Shown: in pieces, positions 8,781-19,043 of the stretch
How the letters are laid out: each line of letters opens with the position of its first letter
How positions within the stretch are numbered: the stretch's first letter is position 1
Assembly: GCF_001953305.1 (NCBI RefSeq)
Contig: NZ_MTFE01000010.1
Coordinates: forward strand, 1-64,000
Source: Cnuella takakiae
GTDB taxonomy: Bacteria; Bacteroidota; Bacteroidia; Chitinophagales; Chitinophagaceae
DNA length: 64,000 nt
Direction: 5' to 3'
Notes under the pieces: generated by a model
Told to the model about the DNA's origin: nothing
Database searches by the model: none
The model's input: only the letters and a program-made list of their open reading frames with translations
Translations under genes and position numbers: made by a program

Positions 8781-10472
8781 TTACTTTTTTACCACGGGAA
8801 TGGACAGCCGGATAGTATCGTCAGGGAAACTGACTTTACCACCGAGATAGGCGGCCCAGTTAGCTAGATCGTTGAACGATTCCTGCGCCAATACATCCAA
8901 TAAAGCTTCATTGGGACCAATATGGATGTTGACGATCAGATGCCTGCGGAAACAATACAATTCAAATTGTAACGCCTCCGCAACTGGTATTGTTTGCAGT
9001 AGCCGTCCTGCCGCCTGAATACACCGGTAGCTTCCCAGGCTAAATGTACGGGGCCAGCGCTGTACCTGCCGTTCGGTAAGCCGGTTGCTGACCGCTACAA
9101 CTGGCGGGAAGTTGCAACACAAACTGTTGATGGCTGGTATCAGGCCAAGTTCCCGCACGATATTACCATTGAGCATTTCACTTTTTTCCTTGATGGTGGC
9201 AATCGAGGATTGCAGTAAATTCTGTGCTTTCAGTTGCAAGGAATTGGCGCCGCCGCCTTCCATTTCCAGCATCAGCTTACAGGCAGCAAGGGTTTGATTG
9301 ACGGAATCGCGCAGCCAGTGGGAGAGATAATTGCGTTCGCGCTCCTGTGCATCGGCAACCGACCGCAACAAGGTGCGCTGTTGTGCCGCCGCCATCCGCA
9401 ATCCCTTGCTTTGATTGGCCAGCTCCCGGGTGATATTGGTGGCCCAACAGCCTACCATCATGGTACCTGCCACCTTAATAGGAAAGTGAACCACCCGGAA
9501 GGTATCTATGCGGCCATTGGTAAGCAGGGCTTTTTGTAAGGTAACTGCGGGTGTGCCGGTACGCAACACTTCTTGAAGGGTTGAACGGCAGGTCTCGGCT
9601 GTTTCGGGTGTAAACAGTGCTTCGTAGGGCTGGCCTATCAAGTATTGGGTAGTACCCAGCTTTTGCTGCTGCGCCCTGTTGAAGTACTGGAAACAACCCT
9701 GTGGATCGCTGATCCAGGCCATGGACGGCGATTGTTCCATAAAAGCTTCAAACCCTTCGCTGCTTTGGCTTAGTGCTTCGGCAATCTGTTGTGCAAGTAG
9801 CTGCTTTTGCAACTGCTGCCGCGTATTGGTGTAATCGGCTACTAGAATAAGTATGCCCGGAGTTTGGGCTTCAGGTATATTGATGGGCAAAAATTTCAGT
9901 TGCAAATTCGTATCCTGCTGCCCTGCTGCCGATACTTCATATACCACCGGCAGGCCCTGCACACATTGGCAGCACCGCTGGTACAAAGCGCCAAACTCGG
10001 TGGCTGGTACCAACCCGCGCAGCGCAGATCCCGCTTTGGCTTGTGTATCGAAGAACAAAGCAGCGGCACCATTACCCGGGTAGTGGGCCAGCAGCCTGAA
10101 TTGATGATCCAGCAATATTGCGGAGGACTCAAAATGATGTAGCACCTCGTTGATTACCGGTACGGCCTTCAACCGGTAGGTGTAAAAAGTACCAAGCCTG
10201 AGGCCCTGCGCATCCTGCCAGGGCAGTACCTCAGGCTCGGCATCTACCCAAAGGCTGGCCAGCAGCATGCGCTCCACCTGCCTGTAAGGGCGTGGCCTGC
10301 ATTCATTGGGCAGCGGCAATATCCGCTTTGCCGCTTCGTTGAAAAAAACGGCACGCCCTCCTTTGTCCACTCCAATAATGGGATAGGGATGAGCGTGCAG
10401 CAAACCAGCGATCATGGGGTGTACCCCTGTATCCAGGTTCGGTTTGTTGATAAGTTTGAGATCCACGGTCAT
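8781..10472 (-). CDS. multi-PAS protein with degenerate kinase core
   Basis: A 563-residue protein. The N-terminal half has three PAS-like segments (about residues 20-60, 110-150 and 245-330; the clearest is SPSMAWISDPQGCFQYFNRA). A helix follows that matches HisKA_3-type dimerisation domains: DAQERERNYLSHWLRDSVNQ. In that family the residue before Asp is the phospho-accepting His; here it is Arg388. The C-terminal part keeps the ATPase outline (GSYRCIQAAGRLLQ, then FNDLANWAAYLGGKVSF) but lacks a recognisable N-box Asn and DxGxG. The protein is probably a pseudokinase that binds or regulates neighbouring kinases. The dead copy at 5.4-6.2 kb shares the Arg. Confidence 0.75.
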   Translation of the reverse strand: MTVDLKLINKPNLDTGVHPMIAGLLHAHPYPIIGVDKGGRAVFFNEAAKRILPLPNECRPRPYRQVERMLLASLWVDAEPEVLPWQDAQGLRLGTFYTYRLKAVPVINEVLHHFESSAILLDHQFRLLAHYPGNGAAALFFDTQAKAGSALRGLVPATEFGALYQRCCQCVQGLPVVYEVSAAGQQDTNLQLKFLPINIPEAQTPGILILVADYTNTRQQLQKQLLAQQIAEALSQSSEGFEAFMEQSPSMAWISDPQGCFQYFNRAQQQKLGTTQYLIGQPYEALFTPETAETCRSTLQEVLRTGTPAVTLQKALLTNGRIDTFRVVHFPIKVAGTMMVGCWATNITRELANQSKGLRMAAAQQRTLLRSVADAQERERNYLSHWLRDSVNQTLAACKLMLEMEGGGANSLQLKAQNLLQSSIATIKEKSEMLNGNIVRELGLIPAINSLCCNFPPVVAVSNRLTERQVQRWPRTFSLGSYRCIQAAGRLLQTIPVAEALQFELYCFRRHLIVNIHIGPNEALLDVLAQESFNDLANWAAYLGGKVSFPDDTIRLSIPVVKK

Positions 10473-10548
10473 AAACGCTGAAGGTTACTGATACGGGAGG
10501 CACCGGCAGGCGGGCAAGGCCTATCCCGCAACTAAAGATTGCTGCTGG

Positions 10549-11769
10549 CTACCCTCCTGCTAACAGGGGTGCTGTATAAGCCACCACGGGAAAGCCCACG
10601 GTAAAAGTGGTACCGGCGCCCGGCTCACTTTGCACTTCAATAAAACCATCGAGCTGTTGTACAAAGTCGTGTACCAACATCAGCCCGATGCCACAACCTT
10701 TTTCACTGTTGGTACCATCCTTTGAAGCTACATGGCTGCGGAATAAACTTTTCTGGCCAGCCTGATCCATACCTACACCGGTGTCGGCAACGGTGAGCAC
10801 ACAATAGGCATTCTGCTGCGTCCATTCAATGGTGATGCTGCCCTTGCTGGTAAACTTGATGGCGTTGCTCATCAGGTTGCGTACCACAAACGCCAGTACG
10901 CCTTCTGTAACGGCAACAGGATGGCTGTCCTGTATGGCCATATGCAAATCAATTAGCTTGCTGGTAGCTGTATGGGCCAGCAGGCTCAACTCCTTGCGGA
11001 TGATTTGTGTCGGCCAGGCACATATGGGTTTCTGCCAGGCTATATCCATATTTAACCTGCCCCAGGTTACCAAACTATCGTAAGTCTGCAGGCTGAAATT
11101 CAGCTGATCCTGCATCAAACTCATCAACCGGGGTACTTCTTCGGGGGGGCACAAGCCGTCCTGTACCAGGTCAAGCAGGTGTTTCATGGAGCTCAAAGGC
11201 CCCCTGCAATCATGGCCCATCACCAGGAGAATTTTGCGTTGGTTTTCCAATAATATTTTGTTAGCCGCTTTGCGTTGTTCTTCTTCCTGCCGGAGCAGGC
11301 GCAGCGCTTCTTTTCTTTTCTCAGCTTGCTCCATCCGCACAACAAGGCGGCCTAGCCGTTGTAGTTGTTTATACTGCTGCGGGCTCAGGTTAAAAGGCTT
11401 GTTGTGGAGCAAACAAATACCGCCTATCTCTTTGCGCTGGCAAATGATAGGTACGCCCGTGCAAAACCACACCACATCATTACTGGATGTCAGCTTTGCT
11501 CCACTTTTGGAAATGGTGGGATCATTATTCCCGGAGTTGCTGAAGTCTCTTTGTTGCATCAGGTGGTAACAGGATGGAACTACATCATAAACTAAACCAG
11601 GCTCCCGGCTCACTACCTGCCGCCTGCTGGAAAATAAACTGATCATGGACAGGCTCACTCCACTGGTGGTACGGGCTAAAAATGCCAGATCGGATAGCCC
11701 CGGATTATTTGCCAATTGAAAACCTGTATCCGTAACTGTTTTATTAGTTGGTGAGCTGTAATGGAGCAT
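10549..11769 (-). CDS. GAF-type sensor histidine kinase
   Basis: A 406-residue soluble kinase. Residues about 20-155 look like a GAF domain (LAFLARTTSGVSLSMISLFS; VPIICQRKEIGGICLLHNKP). A coiled coil (EQAEKRKEALRLLRQEEEQR) leads into HisKA with MGHDCRGPLSSMKHLL, then HATPase_c with N-box NLMSNAIKF, G1 DTGVGM and G2 GCGIGLMLV. All catalytic motifs are present. It is the first gene of a minus-strand series, 76 nt upstream of the pseudokinase, so the active and degenerate proteins are probably made together. Confidence 0.82.
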   Translation of the reverse strand: MLHYSSPTNKTVTDTGFQLANNPGLSDLAFLARTTSGVSLSMISLFSSRRQVVSREPGLVYDVVPSCYHLMQQRDFSNSGNNDPTISKSGAKLTSSNDVVWFCTGVPIICQRKEIGGICLLHNKPFNLSPQQYKQLQRLGRLVVRMEQAEKRKEALRLLRQEEEQRKAANKILLENQRKILLVMGHDCRGPLSSMKHLLDLVQDGLCPPEEVPRLMSLMQDQLNFSLQTYDSLVTWGRLNMDIAWQKPICAWPTQIIRKELSLLAHTATSKLIDLHMAIQDSHPVAVTEGVLAFVVRNLMSNAIKFTSKGSITIEWTQQNAYCVLTVADTGVGMDQAGQKSLFRSHVASKDGTNSEKGCGIGLMLVHDFVQQLDGFIEVQSEPGAGTTFTVGFPVVAYTAPLLAGG

Positions 11770-12284
11770 GCCCTGTAAATTTTGCGATTGAAAAAAATGC
11801 CTTCCTAATCATCTTCAGGAAAACGATACATGGAACAGAAAAAAGACGCTGTTTAAACATAACTATGTTCCTGGCGCTTCAATCACATTAGATGATGTTT
11901 GCTTGCCGCAAGCTGCGCTACTATGCAATGGCAATCAAAGAACATCGATAAAAAATAGGGCAGGATTTACGTTTTTAATGTCATAAGAAGAAAGAAAGCC
12001 CGAGGTAGAAACCACTGGCCGTTATTAAGTCTTTTACCACATCTAAACTGCTGGCAACAAAGAAAGGAAAAGCGTAAGCCAGGATATGTAACCAGAGCAA
12101 TATTTTTCTTGTCGTGTTTTGTCCAATCAAGCCGGACAAAAAACAAAACTGCCAACAGGCACTATGCCAATAACCAGCTGTATGCGTTAAACTTTAATTG
12201 TTACAACCCAATGGAAAATTTATATCCGGCAACAATGGTTATATTGGATATATCGCTTTCATTTTTTATTTAACCTGTACGCAT
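11770..12284. other. AT-rich divergent spacer, no gene
   Basis: This is the space between the minus-strand kinase series and the plus-strand giant kinase. It presumably carries both promoters, but I cannot place a convincing TAnnTTTG-type element. A 62-codon minus-strand frame (11967-12155) has no support. Confidence 0.5.
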
Positions 12285-15200
12285 ATGCCGGCCCGTAAAT
12301 CCACTATCCCTATTCTTTTGCTAAGCAGTATCGGTTTTATAGTTGTTGCCATGGTATGGTTTGTCATCATTGCGGTGCAACTAAAACGTAGCAGAGAAGA
12401 GGTTGCCCACTCGCAAAGGATTTTAAAACACGTTACCGCACTACAGGTATTATCGAAGCAACAAATGCTGATGCAAAAGGACACACATCTTGTGGCAGCC
12501 ACAAGCTTGTTGATGAAAGAGCAGGCAACGGAGCTGAAGCGTCTTACCGAGTTATCACCTGCACGGCAACAGGCAATAAGCAGGTTGTTGGTGGCGCTAC
12601 AGGCAACAGCGCCACCGCAAACCCTGGCACCCATCATACAAAAAATCAGCCAACAGGAAGAACAGTTATATACAAGCAACAACCGGCAACTGGTAAGCGA
12701 CCGGAAGATGCTGAACCTGCTTCAGGTGATTACCCTGGCCGGGCTGGTCATTATTGGCAGTTACCTCTTTTTTTTAGCCCGTGGCCGGCAAAGAATCAAG
12801 GACCAATTCAAATTGTTTACCGAGCACCTGCACGATGTGATGCTATACTTGGATAAAGAGGGCAGGGTGGTGTACGCCAACAGGGCGGCGGCGGCATACA
12901 CCCAAACCGCACCAGACCAGTTGAAAGGACAGCTACTGTATTCAATTGGCGGCTTTGCACCTATTGCGGGTATAAAAACATTGTGGGATGCTACCCGGCA
13001 ACTACCGGCCAGTCATCAGGAGCAGTATATGGAATACGAAGACCTGGCTACCAACCAGTTTTATGGCCTGAGCATTTACCCGGCGGCAATCGGTTATCTG
13101 GTGGTTTGCAGAAACAGAACAGAGCTGGCAGTGGCTGCGGGAAAAAACGTATTGGCGGAGCAGCAGTTGGTACAAAAAGAAGAACACTACAGGCACCTGA
13201 TCAATGCGATTTCAGACTGTGTTTTTACCGTTGATGCCAACGCACGGATCACCGCTGTAAACGAGGCGGTATGCAATACCACCGCAAAGCCGGCGGCGCA
13301 TTTTATAGGCGCCCCGCTCAGCCGCATCATTGCTATCAAACCCGCAGAAGTACAACAAGAAGCGCTGTCGTTTTATACACGCTGCCTGGAGCTGCAGATT
13401 TCGGACACGCTGGAATACGTAGATAAAAAAAGTAACCGGGCCCGGATCATTTTTGCCTATCCTGCTTTTGGCGGCCTGCTGGTAATCAGCAGGAATACTA
13501 TCGACAAATGGCAGGCTGCCAACACGGCCAGAACACTGACAGAGGCCCTGCACACCAAAGAACAGCAATATGCATCCTTGCTCAAATCCATCACCGATGG
13601 ATTGTATGTGTTGGACAGCAACTGGGTTTTTACCCATGCAAACGAAAAGCTGTGCGCCTATTTCAACTTGCCAATGAACGCGGTGGCAGGGCAGTCGTTC
13701 AAAACCCTTTTTCCCGAGCTGCGCCACCCCAATTTCAGGAATTTTGTTGCCGCCATCAACGATGCCATTACCGAAGGCAAAGAGGGACTTGTGGAACTGC
13801 TGGATTTGCGGGGCGATTATTACCAGATCAGAATGTACCCGCATCTGGATGGTGTGTTGGTCATCTACCGCAATATTACTGATGTACGGACGGCGGCGGC
13901 CGAAAAAGAGCGCCTGACCAAACAGCTTGCCGACAGCCAAAGACAGTACGCACAGCTTGCCGAATCGATATCGGATGGCGTTTATGCCATCGACGCCAAC
14001 TGGACCATCAGCTTCGCCAATATGGCCACTACCATCGCTGATACACCGGCCAGCCTTACCGGAAAAAACTTCTTTGACATCGCCCGGCTTTCGTTGGAAA
14101 AAGATTACACGGCCTTATTTCAACTGATTGTGCACTGCCACCAACAACAACAGGAAGGTTATATAGAGGTGGCCGATAAGGAGGACCGCTGGATCCGTTC
14201 GGTAGTGGTATATCCCTGGAAAGGAGGAGTCAATATACTCACCCACGATATCACGGCTACCCGGAGGGCAGAAGCAACCGCCAAAAACCTGGCGATAAAA
14301 GCCGCCGAGGAAAAAGCCCGGTATGAAGTATTTTTACAATCGGTGACAGACGGTATCTACGCCCTCGGCCGCAACTGGCGCTTCCTGTATTGTAATGATA
14401 CATTTGCCCGTTATTTTGGCCACACCCCAGCCTCACTGCTGGATATGGATTTCCGCGAGTTGTGGCCCAGCCTCAACAACAGCCGTTTCCGGCCTGTGTA
14501 CAACCTGCTGGAAGCCGCCATCAGCCAAAAAACCAACGGGTACCTGGAAGTGCTTGGCGAAGACCAGAAAACATGGTATGGCATCAGGGCCTTTGCTTCT
14601 GAAACAGGTGTATCGGTAATTTACCAGGATATCACCAGCCGTAAAACTGCCGAACTACAGGTAGTACAGTTGGGAGATGAACTCAACCTGCAAAAAGAAC
14701 GGTTCCTGATTTTGGAACAATGGATGACCGATGCGGTATTGTACCTGGACCAGTTGTTTTGCATACGTTATGCCAATACGGTAGTTTGCCGGTACTTCAA
14801 TCTGGATTTCGCCCAATTGTCTGGCCGCAACTATTTGCAACTCTTGGGAACAAAGCAAATAGATGATCCGGAGTACATACAGTCGATACAATCCGCCGTA
14901 CTACAGGCACAACCGGCTGAACTAATCGTACACAATGTTGAAGGTAAGTATATGAACTGCCGGATCATACCGGTTACAGGCGGCACCATCTTACTGCTGC
15001 ACGACATCACGGAGCAGTACCACACACAAATTTCGCTGGAAAATGCCCGCACCCAACTGGAGCAGCAGTTGTGGCAAAATAAAATTTTTGTCGACTCCGT
15101 ACAGGATGGCATTTACGCACTTGATTTTGACTGGAAGTTTCTGTTTGCCAACCATACCTGTGTACTGGATTTTGGAAGACCCAAAGAACAATTGCTGGGT

Positions 15201-16871
15201 GCCGATTACCGTACCATTTACCCCGGCTTACTGCACCCGCAGCGGCCCGGGCTGTACCAAAAGCTCCGCGAGGCACTAGAAGAAGGCAAGGAGGGAATGT
15301 TGCATTGGGAGTACCAGGAAGGCTGCTATTCTTTTGTCCGCATCTATCCTTCCCCAACCGGTGTATCGGTGTACTACCGCGAGATTACCGAAGAGTATCA
15401 AAAGAGTGTAAAAATTGGGGAGCTGTCCCAAACCTTTGCGTTGCAAAACGAACGGTACAGCACCCTGGTACAGGCAGTAACCGATGGATTTTACGCATTG
15501 GACAAGCAGTGGCGATTTACCTATGCCAACCAATTTGTATGCGCCTTTTTCAACAAACCCGAAGCCAGTATTCTGGACCAGCCGCTGGGCGAGCTGTGGC
15601 CGGTATTATACACACCGGATTTTGCCCCTTTTTACCAGCTATTGCACAACGCAATTGAACTGGGCGAACCGGGATATATTGAGATAGCAGGTGATACGGA
15701 GCAACCGGCCACTTTTGGTGTTTGGACCTATCCCTCCGCAACCGGAACTTCGGTTTTATTGAAAGATATTACACCCCAGAAAGAAGCGGCACATCGGATG
15801 CTGGCCCTTACCGAAAAGGTTTCAAATCAGAACCAGCGGTACAATGATCTGATCAACGCCTATCCAGATAGTTTCGCCGGTATTGATTTCGATTGGAACT
15901 TCACCGTTGTAAATGAAGAAGGCGCCCATATGTTGGGGCAAAACAAAGTGGCCATACCAGGCCGCCGGGTGCTGGATTTATTTCCCTTTATCAACACGCC
16001 GGCAGGTGCGCCCCTGTTCAACCTGTATGCCGCGGGGCTGGAGCAAAGAAAACAAGGATACCTGCGTATACCCATACCCGGCGATGGCAGGGTGTATGAT
16101 GTGTGGGTGTACCCGGCCAACTCTGGCATATCCGTTATTTGCCGCGACCAAACCGCCTATGCACTGGCTGATGCTGCCCGCAAAAAGCTGCTCCTCAAAG
16201 TACATAAGCTGAGCAAACACCTGCAACAGGCACGCGAAGAAGAGCGCAGCCACCTTGCCCGGGAAATTCATGACGAACTGGGACAACAACTAACGGGCAT
16301 CAAGCTGGGTTTGGCCATTCAGGTAAAACGCTGCCAGCGGCAACTGCCTACAGCAACTTTCGATGCGGGCAGCATATACCAAATGCTGGATGACACCATC
16401 GATACGGTGCGCAAAATATCGGCCAACCTGCGGCCACCCGTACTCGATGAGATGGGACTGATGGCCACGCTTCAGTGGTATGCACAACGGTACCAACAAC
16501 AATACGGCATAACCATCCATTTTAAAATCAAATCCTTTTATTCGCCCGGCAAGGACAAGGAAATTCACGTCTTCCGCATCTTTCAGGAATCGCTGACCAA
16601 TATCATGCGGCATGCCCAGGCCACCGCCATCACCGTTCATATAGCCTGTACGCCTGCATTGTTCCGCATCAGCATACGCGATAATGGTAAAGGCATCATG
16701 GAAGAAGACCAGTTCAAAAGCCTGGGCATTACCGGTATGCGGGAAAAGGCACACCTCATAGGGGGCAAATTCACCATTCTTCCCCATCCGCAAAAAGGAA
16801 CGGTAGTACAATTAAAAGCGCGGATAAAGCCCATGATCATCCAGGATGATGACAGCCTGCAACAGCATTGA
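12285..16871 (+). CDS. giant membrane kinase with nine PAS domains
   Basis: A protein of 1528 residues from ATG 12285; an upstream in-frame TTG at 12198 is disfavoured. A first transmembrane helix (ILLLSSIGFIVVAMVWFVII) and a second near residue 150 (LLQVITLAGLVIIGSYLFFL) flank a helical extracytoplasmic sensor. Nine PAS units follow at a regular spacing of about 126 residues, most starting like TDGxYALDxxWxFxYAN (about 12.83, 13.2, 13.58, 13.96, 14.34, 14.72, 15.1, 15.48 and 15.86 kb). The C-terminus is a HisKA_3 domain (EERSHLAREIHDELGQQLTG, His1329) plus HATPase_c (QESLTNIMRHAQ, DNGKGI, LGITGMREKA). HisKA_3 kinases normally pair with NarL/LuxR regulators, and one is convergent right after it. 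Confidence 0.9.
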   Translation: MPARKSTIPILLLSSIGFIVVAMVWFVIIAVQLKRSREEVAHSQRILKHVTALQVLSKQQMLMQKDTHLVAATSLLMKEQATELKRLTELSPARQQAISRLLVALQATAPPQTLAPIIQKISQQEEQLYTSNNRQLVSDRKMLNLLQVITLAGLVIIGSYLFFLARGRQRIKDQFKLFTEHLHDVMLYLDKEGRVVYANRAAAAYTQTAPDQLKGQLLYSIGGFAPIAGIKTLWDATRQLPASHQEQYMEYEDLATNQFYGLSIYPAAIGYLVVCRNRTELAVAAGKNVLAEQQLVQKEEHYRHLINAISDCVFTVDANARITAVNEAVCNTTAKPAAHFIGAPLSRIIAIKPAEVQQEALSFYTRCLELQISDTLEYVDKKSNRARIIFAYPAFGGLLVISRNTIDKWQAANTARTLTEALHTKEQQYASLLKSITDGLYVLDSNWVFTHANEKLCAYFNLPMNAVAGQSFKTLFPELRHPNFRNFVAAINDAITEGKEGLVELLDLRGDYYQIRMYPHLDGVLVIYRNITDVRTAAAEKERLTKQLADSQRQYAQLAESISDGVYAIDANWTISFANMATTIADTPASLTGKNFFDIARLSLEKDYTALFQLIVHCHQQQQEGYIEVADKEDRWIRSVVVYPWKGGVNILTHDITATRRAEATAKNLAIKAAEEKARYEVFLQSVTDGIYALGRNWRFLYCNDTFARYFGHTPASLLDMDFRELWPSLNNSRFRPVYNLLEAAISQKTNGYLEVLGEDQKTWYGIRAFASETGVSVIYQDITSRKTAELQVVQLGDELNLQKERFLILEQWMTDAVLYLDQLFCIRYANTVVCRYFNLDFAQLSGRNYLQLLGTKQIDDPEYIQSIQSAVLQAQPAELIVHNVEGKYMNCRIIPVTGGTILLLHDITEQYHTQISLENARTQLEQQLWQNKIFVDSVQDGIYALDFDWKFLFANHTCVLDFGRPKEQLLGADYRTIYPGLLHPQRPGLYQKLREALEEGKEGMLHWEYQEGCYSFVRIYPSPTGVSVYYREITEEYQKSVKIGELSQTFALQNERYSTLVQAVTDGFYALDKQWRFTYANQFVCAFFNKPEASILDQPLGELWPVLYTPDFAPFYQLLHNAIELGEPGYIEIAGDTEQPATFGVWTYPSATGTSVLLKDITPQKEAAHRMLALTEKVSNQNQRYNDLINAYPDSFAGIDFDWNFTVVNEEGAHMLGQNKVAIPGRRVLDLFPFINTPAGAPLFNLYAAGLEQRKQGYLRIPIPGDGRVYDVWVYPANSGISVICRDQTAYALADAARKKLLLKVHKLSKHLQQAREEERSHLAREIHDELGQQLTGIKLGLAIQVKRCQRQLPTATFDAGSIYQMLDDTIDTVRKISANLRPPVLDEMGLMATLQWYAQRYQQQYGITIHFKIKSFYSPGKDKEIHVFRIFQESLTNIMRHAQATAITVHIACTPALFRISIRDNGKGIMEEDQFKSLGITGMREKAHLIGGKFTILPHPQKGTVVQLKARIKPMIIQDDDSLQQH

Positions 16872-16915
16872 AGCATGCACCTACCAGTAAACAGGCGGGC
16901 TGTAAGTAGCAACGT

Positions 16916-17545
16916 TTAAAGCAGATGCTCTTCCAGGCAAAAACGAACCAGGTCTGGCACGGTAAACAACTGGAGTTTTTCCATCACCCGGCTCCGGTAA
17001 GTGGCAAAAGAAGAAGCACTGATATGGAGCAGTGCGGCGCCCTCGCGTACTTTCTTTCCCTTTGCCACCAGCAGCAGCACTTCCATTTCCCGATCTGTCA
17101 GCAAATCTTTACTGACTTTTCCTTCGGGGTTGAAAATTGCGGAAACCATGATTTCCGCTACCTGCTCCGTTATATAATTTTTCCCGGTGATGATGCGCTC
17201 CAAAGCATCCACAAGGTCCACGGCCGCCACCGTTTTGGTCAGGTATCCCGATGCGCCTGCCCGCATCGCCCGCAGGGCATAAGCGTCTTCGCTGTGGAGG
17301 GTCAGCACCAGCACCGGAAGCTTGGGTTTAACCTGTCTTATTTGTATCAGCGCATCAATGCCTGTTTTCCCCGGCATGGTAATATCCGTTACCACGGCAT
17401 CCCAATCTTCTGCAAGTACCCGCCGTACAAGGTCGTCGGCATTATCCACTTCCACAACATTACAAAAGGGATAAGATTCCTGTATCAATTGGCGCATACC
17501 TACACGTACAATAGTATGATCGTCGGCGATGATAATTTTTTTCAT
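16916..17545 (-). CDS. NarL/LuxR-type response regulator
   Basis: A 209-residue two-domain regulator. The receiver domain has the acidic pair ADDH, phospho-acceptor Asp54 in VVTDITMPGKTG, the switch Thr in LVLTLHS and Lys in GYLTKTV. The C-terminal LuxR helix-turn-helix is LTDREMEVLLLVAKGKKVRE followed by SASSFATYRSRVMEKL. It ends 44 nt from the end of the giant HisKA_3 kinase on the opposite strand. That kinase class typically phosphorylates this regulator class, so the pair is probably cognate (inference). It may also serve the minus-strand kinases at 7-12 kb. Confidence 0.9.
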   Translation of the reverse strand: MKKIIIADDHTIVRVGMRQLIQESYPFCNVVEVDNADDLVRRVLAEDWDAVVTDITMPGKTGIDALIQIRQVKPKLPVLVLTLHSEDAYALRAMRAGASGYLTKTVAAVDLVDALERIITGKNYITEQVAEIMVSAIFNPEGKVSKDLLTDREMEVLLLVAKGKKVREGAALLHISASSFATYRSRVMEKLQLFTVPDLVRFCLEEHLL

Positions 17546-18009
17546 AGAAGTTGGGTTTGTAGGTAAACATGGCGCTGATGGTTTACTGCATGAATTTTCC
17601 TGCTTCTGTTAATATAGCAATTCCTATTATAACACAAGAGGTTTGATGCGGCTAAATTGTTGGCTTGACTTGAATCTTAAGGCTCTTTTTTTTATTTTTT
17701 TGGTGTGTTATTTACAAGTAGTTGGATGGACCTAAAACTTTAAATATTGCGCTGCTTGTGAGTATACAAAAACTAACCGTTACATGTGCCAGACAATACC
17801 TTTAAATGGCAATTTTTTATTACAGTACGTGCAAAACCCAAGAGGGTATCAAATTCAAAAAGCAATTTGCTGATATTGGTAAGCTAATAACCAATCCACA
17901 TCAAAATATGTTGCACCACCTGATACACCTGCAACTGAATGAGATTTTTTGATAATGGCTGGGTATAAGTACAGGCAAACGGCCTGAATAGTTAATTATG
18001 AACAATCAA
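17546..18009. other. AT-rich spacer before the insertion sequence
   Basis: No open frame or structure stands out. It contains the promoter side of the response regulator gene and ends at the terminal repeat of the IS3-type element. Confidence 0.5.
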
Positions 18010-18039
18010 GTTTGACCTCCTCCCGTATTCTGGACAGGG

Positions 18040-19000
18040 CTAAAGTGGAGGATTTGGACTTCTGTGAGGGATTAAAATCTGGTGATGAAGGCGTATATTT
18101 TCTGATGCAGCTGAGTCATGGTTTGCAGCTGCAAAATACATGTCTTCATCACCAGAAGCCGCCAGCAGGCCATCTTTTCGTTCTTCTGTTTTGCTGCTTT
18201 GCTGAAATTGTTCTACTACCTTTGCTGGTGTTTGGTCGTTTAATGAGCTGTGTGGCCGAAAGTTGTTGTATTCATCTATCCACAATTTGATCTTTTCATA
18301 GGCATCTTCCTTGGATAGGAACCAGTGCATGTTTAAGCATTCATCGCGAAAAGAGCTATTGAACGACTCTATGAACGGGTTGTCCGTTGGTTTGCCAGGA
18401 CGGGAATAATCCAAAGTGATGCCATTTTAGTAAGCCCACATGTCAAACTCTTTGGATATGAACTCACTTCCGTTATCCACCTGAATTCTTTTCGGCACCA
18501 TTCTATTCTCCTTCTTCAGTGCCTCCATGACTTCCACCACATCTATTCCCTTGATGGATTTGCCCACTCGGATCGCGTGGCAGTAGCGACTAAAATTATC
18601 CACTACAGTTAAACACCAGAATTTCCGTCCATCAAAGAGCTAATCCTGTACGAAATCCATGCTCCGCACTCGTTTAACTTAGGGTTCAATGGCCGCTCCA
18701 GTCAGTGTGCAGCTGCTTTATTTCTCCTTGGCCGTTTGCTTCGTAGGTTCAGCCCTTCTTCCTTGTAGATACGGTGTACCCGCTTATGATTATCTTTGAA
18801 ACCAACTCTCTACGAAGCAAAAAAAAGTTCTGCCACATACCATACCTAACTCTTGCTGCAGCAATCTCCTTTATACGCTGCCGGAGCGGCCGGTCTTCAC
18901 GCCGATGATGCTTATAGTACCAGGCTGAGCGATGCAGGCAAACAGCTTTGCAAGCCTTGATCACTGAAACTCTATAGGTGATGATTAACCCGGATGCCAA
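18040..19000 (-). pseudogene. IS3-family transposase OrfB, multiply broken
   Basis: Pieces of the DDE integrase can be read: an N-terminal part (HRSAWYYKHHRREDRPLRQR), the core VVDNFSRYCHAI and VPKRIQVDNGSEFISKEF, and the C-terminal catalytic stretch NPFIESFNSSFRDECLNMHW with RPHSSLNDQTP. In-frame stops occur at 18427-18429 (after DMWAY) and 18640-18642 (after VQD), and the N-terminal part is frameshifted. Confidence 0.82.
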
Positions 19001-19043
19001 CTCGCGTAGTTGGCGGACTTTCAGGGACTTTTTTTAGCACATC

